This document shows positions 5,258 through 5,954 of a stretch of DNA of 5,954 bases, one piece after another (the first letter of the stretch is position 1; each line of letters starts with the position of its first letter). The position numbers and the translations under genes were made by a program. Source of the DNA: Propionibacteriaceae bacterium (GTDB lineage: Bacteria; Actinomycetota; Actinomycetes; Propionibacteriales; Propionibacteriaceae). Below the pieces are notes generated by a model that had not been told where the DNA came from, searched no databases, and was given only the letters and a program-made list of their open reading frames with translations. Where the stretch lies: contig CAJPNZ010000147.1 in assembly GCA_905372155.1 (NCBI GenBank), forward strand, positions 1-5,954, read 5' to 3'.

Positions 5258-5845
5258 GTGGACGCCTTTGATGAAGACGCCGAGCCTTTTGACCTGAGGG
5301 ATGACCGCGGTCTGGAAGCCGCCGACGACTCGGAGGAGGAATTCTTCGACGACGACCTCGAGGACGCGGGGGAGGACGACATCGACCTCGTCGTCGCCGT
5401 GTACCGGGAGGACGGCAAGGCGACGGCGGTGCCCATGGACTTCGACCTGGCCAACGACCTCGATGAGCTGATCCGCCAACTCGGCCGCCTGCCGGGCGAT
5501 TCCGGGGCGGACGGATACGTGTCGGTGGCGGGAGAGTTCTTCGTGATCTGCCGGGTCAGGGGAAGGGCGGTGGAGGTGGTGCTCAGCGACGCCACCGCAG
5601 CCAACGACTGGCCCATCGCTCGCGACGTCGTGGACTACCTGGGCGAGGACATCCCCGACGAGGAGGACGAACCGGCGCCGGTCGGGGACCTGGAGATGTT
5701 CGCCGCCGCAGGGTTGCGTGGCTTCGAACTGGAGGCCATCGCCACCGACTACGAGGAGGACTCCGACGAGCTGCTGATGCAGGTGGCGCAGCGCCTGAAG
5801 ATCGACGAGGTGTTCGAGCGGGCCGTCGAGGCCTTCGACGACTGA
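5258..5845 (+). CDS. tRNA adenosine deaminase-associated protein (acidic)
   Basis: A 195-residue actinobacterial protein encoded directly before tadA, matching the family known as tRNA adenosine deaminase-associated protein (TIGR03941). Its biochemical role is not established; the link to TadA comes from conserved gene order. The first 43 residues are extremely acidic (23 Asp or Glu) and probably disordered. The folded part begins near 42 with IDLVVAVYREDGKATAVPM. It continues through a helix at 64-78 (LANDLDELIRQLGRL), GEFFVICRVRGRAVEVVLSD (92-111), the NDWPIARDVVDYLG segment (117-129) and a C-terminal helical part (166-194). A second acidic linker, DIPDEEDEPAP, sits at 131-141. No catalytic motif or membrane segment is visible. 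The GTG start has a strong Shine-Dalgarno. tadA begins 13 bases after the stop, so the two are almost certainly translated from one mRNA. Confidence 0.88.
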   Translation: MDAFDEDAEPFDLRDDRGLEAADDSEEEFFDDDLEDAGEDDIDLVVAVYREDGKATAVPMDFDLANDLDELIRQLGRLPGDSGADGYVSVAGEFFVICRVRGRAVEVVLSDATAANDWPIARDVVDYLGEDIPDEEDEPAPVGDLEMFAAAGLRGFELEAIATDYEEDSDELLMQVAQRLKIDEVFERAVEAFDD

Positions 5846-5858
5846 GGAACCGGCCACC

Positions 5859-5954
5859 GTGGCGCGACGCTACGAACCGGCGATGCGGCAGGCCCTCGCC
5901 GCGGCCCGGGAGGCGGGGTTGCGCGGCGACGTTCCGGTGGGGGCCGTCGTCCTC
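5859..5954 (+). CDS. tadA: tRNA-specific adenosine deaminase, N-terminal part (runs off the window)
   Basis: TadA deaminates adenosine 34 to inosine in tRNA-Arg(ACG). Only the first 32 codons are present. The peptide includes YEPAMRQALAAAREAG followed by DVPVGAVVL, which matches the TadA N-terminal helix and the VPVGAV strand that forms part of the deaminase core. The zinc-binding HAE and PCxxC motifs would lie beyond the edge, so an intact active site cannot be confirmed. The GTG at 5859 is preceded by GAGGAA (5844-5849), which overlaps the stop codon of the upstream gene, with a nine-base spacer. An in-frame ATG at 5883 is a less likely start because it would remove half of the first helix. 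Its neighbour, and the tRNA-Arg(ACG) gene elsewhere in the window, support the assignment. A related cytidine or guanine deaminase remains possible but less likely. Confidence 0.87.
   Translation, partial: MARRYEPAMRQALAAAREAGLRGDVPVGAVVL

Overview
The window is GC-rich DNA (strong G/C third-position bias in every real gene) from a Gram-positive actinobacterium. The MenB protein resembles the mycobacterial enzyme almost end to end, and an actinobacterial 'tRNA adenosine deaminase-associated' gene lies directly before tadA. My best guess is a member of the Propionibacteriaceae (Arachnia/Propionibacterium-like). That family-level placement is inference from general gene style, not from a search.

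Layout. Positions 1-249 hold no gene I can support; a short open frame entering from the left edge may be the tail of an upstream gene. Two tRNA genes follow, each with its own promoter, encoded CCA end and a hairpin downstream: tRNA-Ser(GCT) at 290-382 and tRNA-Arg(ACG) at 504-579. Next is a 445-residue protein (657-1994) that looks like a DUF6348-like domain fused to a SMI1/KNR4 (SUKH)-like domain. It is followed by a roughly 310-bp non-coding block (2004-2315) built from inverted and tandem copies of a 36/37-bp unit.

Then come a cytoplasmic glycerophosphodiester phosphodiesterase (2378-3109) and menB of menaquinone synthesis (3128-4024), on the same strand and only 18 nt apart. A small lipoprotein of unknown function (4115-4456) follows. 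On the opposite strand, converging on the lipoprotein gene, is upp (uracil phosphoribosyltransferase, 5143-4502). Divergent from upp are the acidic TadA-associated protein gene (5258-5845) and the start of tadA (5859 to the window end).

How it fits together. Most genes are housekeeping: respiratory quinone synthesis, phospholipid-headgroup recycling, pyrimidine salvage and wobble-base editing. TadA deaminates A34 of tRNA-Arg(ACG) to inosine, and this window carries both the substrate tRNA gene and the start of the enzyme gene. The accessory-looking parts are the DUF6348/SUKH fusion and the structured repeat block behind it; these deserve the most attention. I found no clear evidence of a wholly new system.
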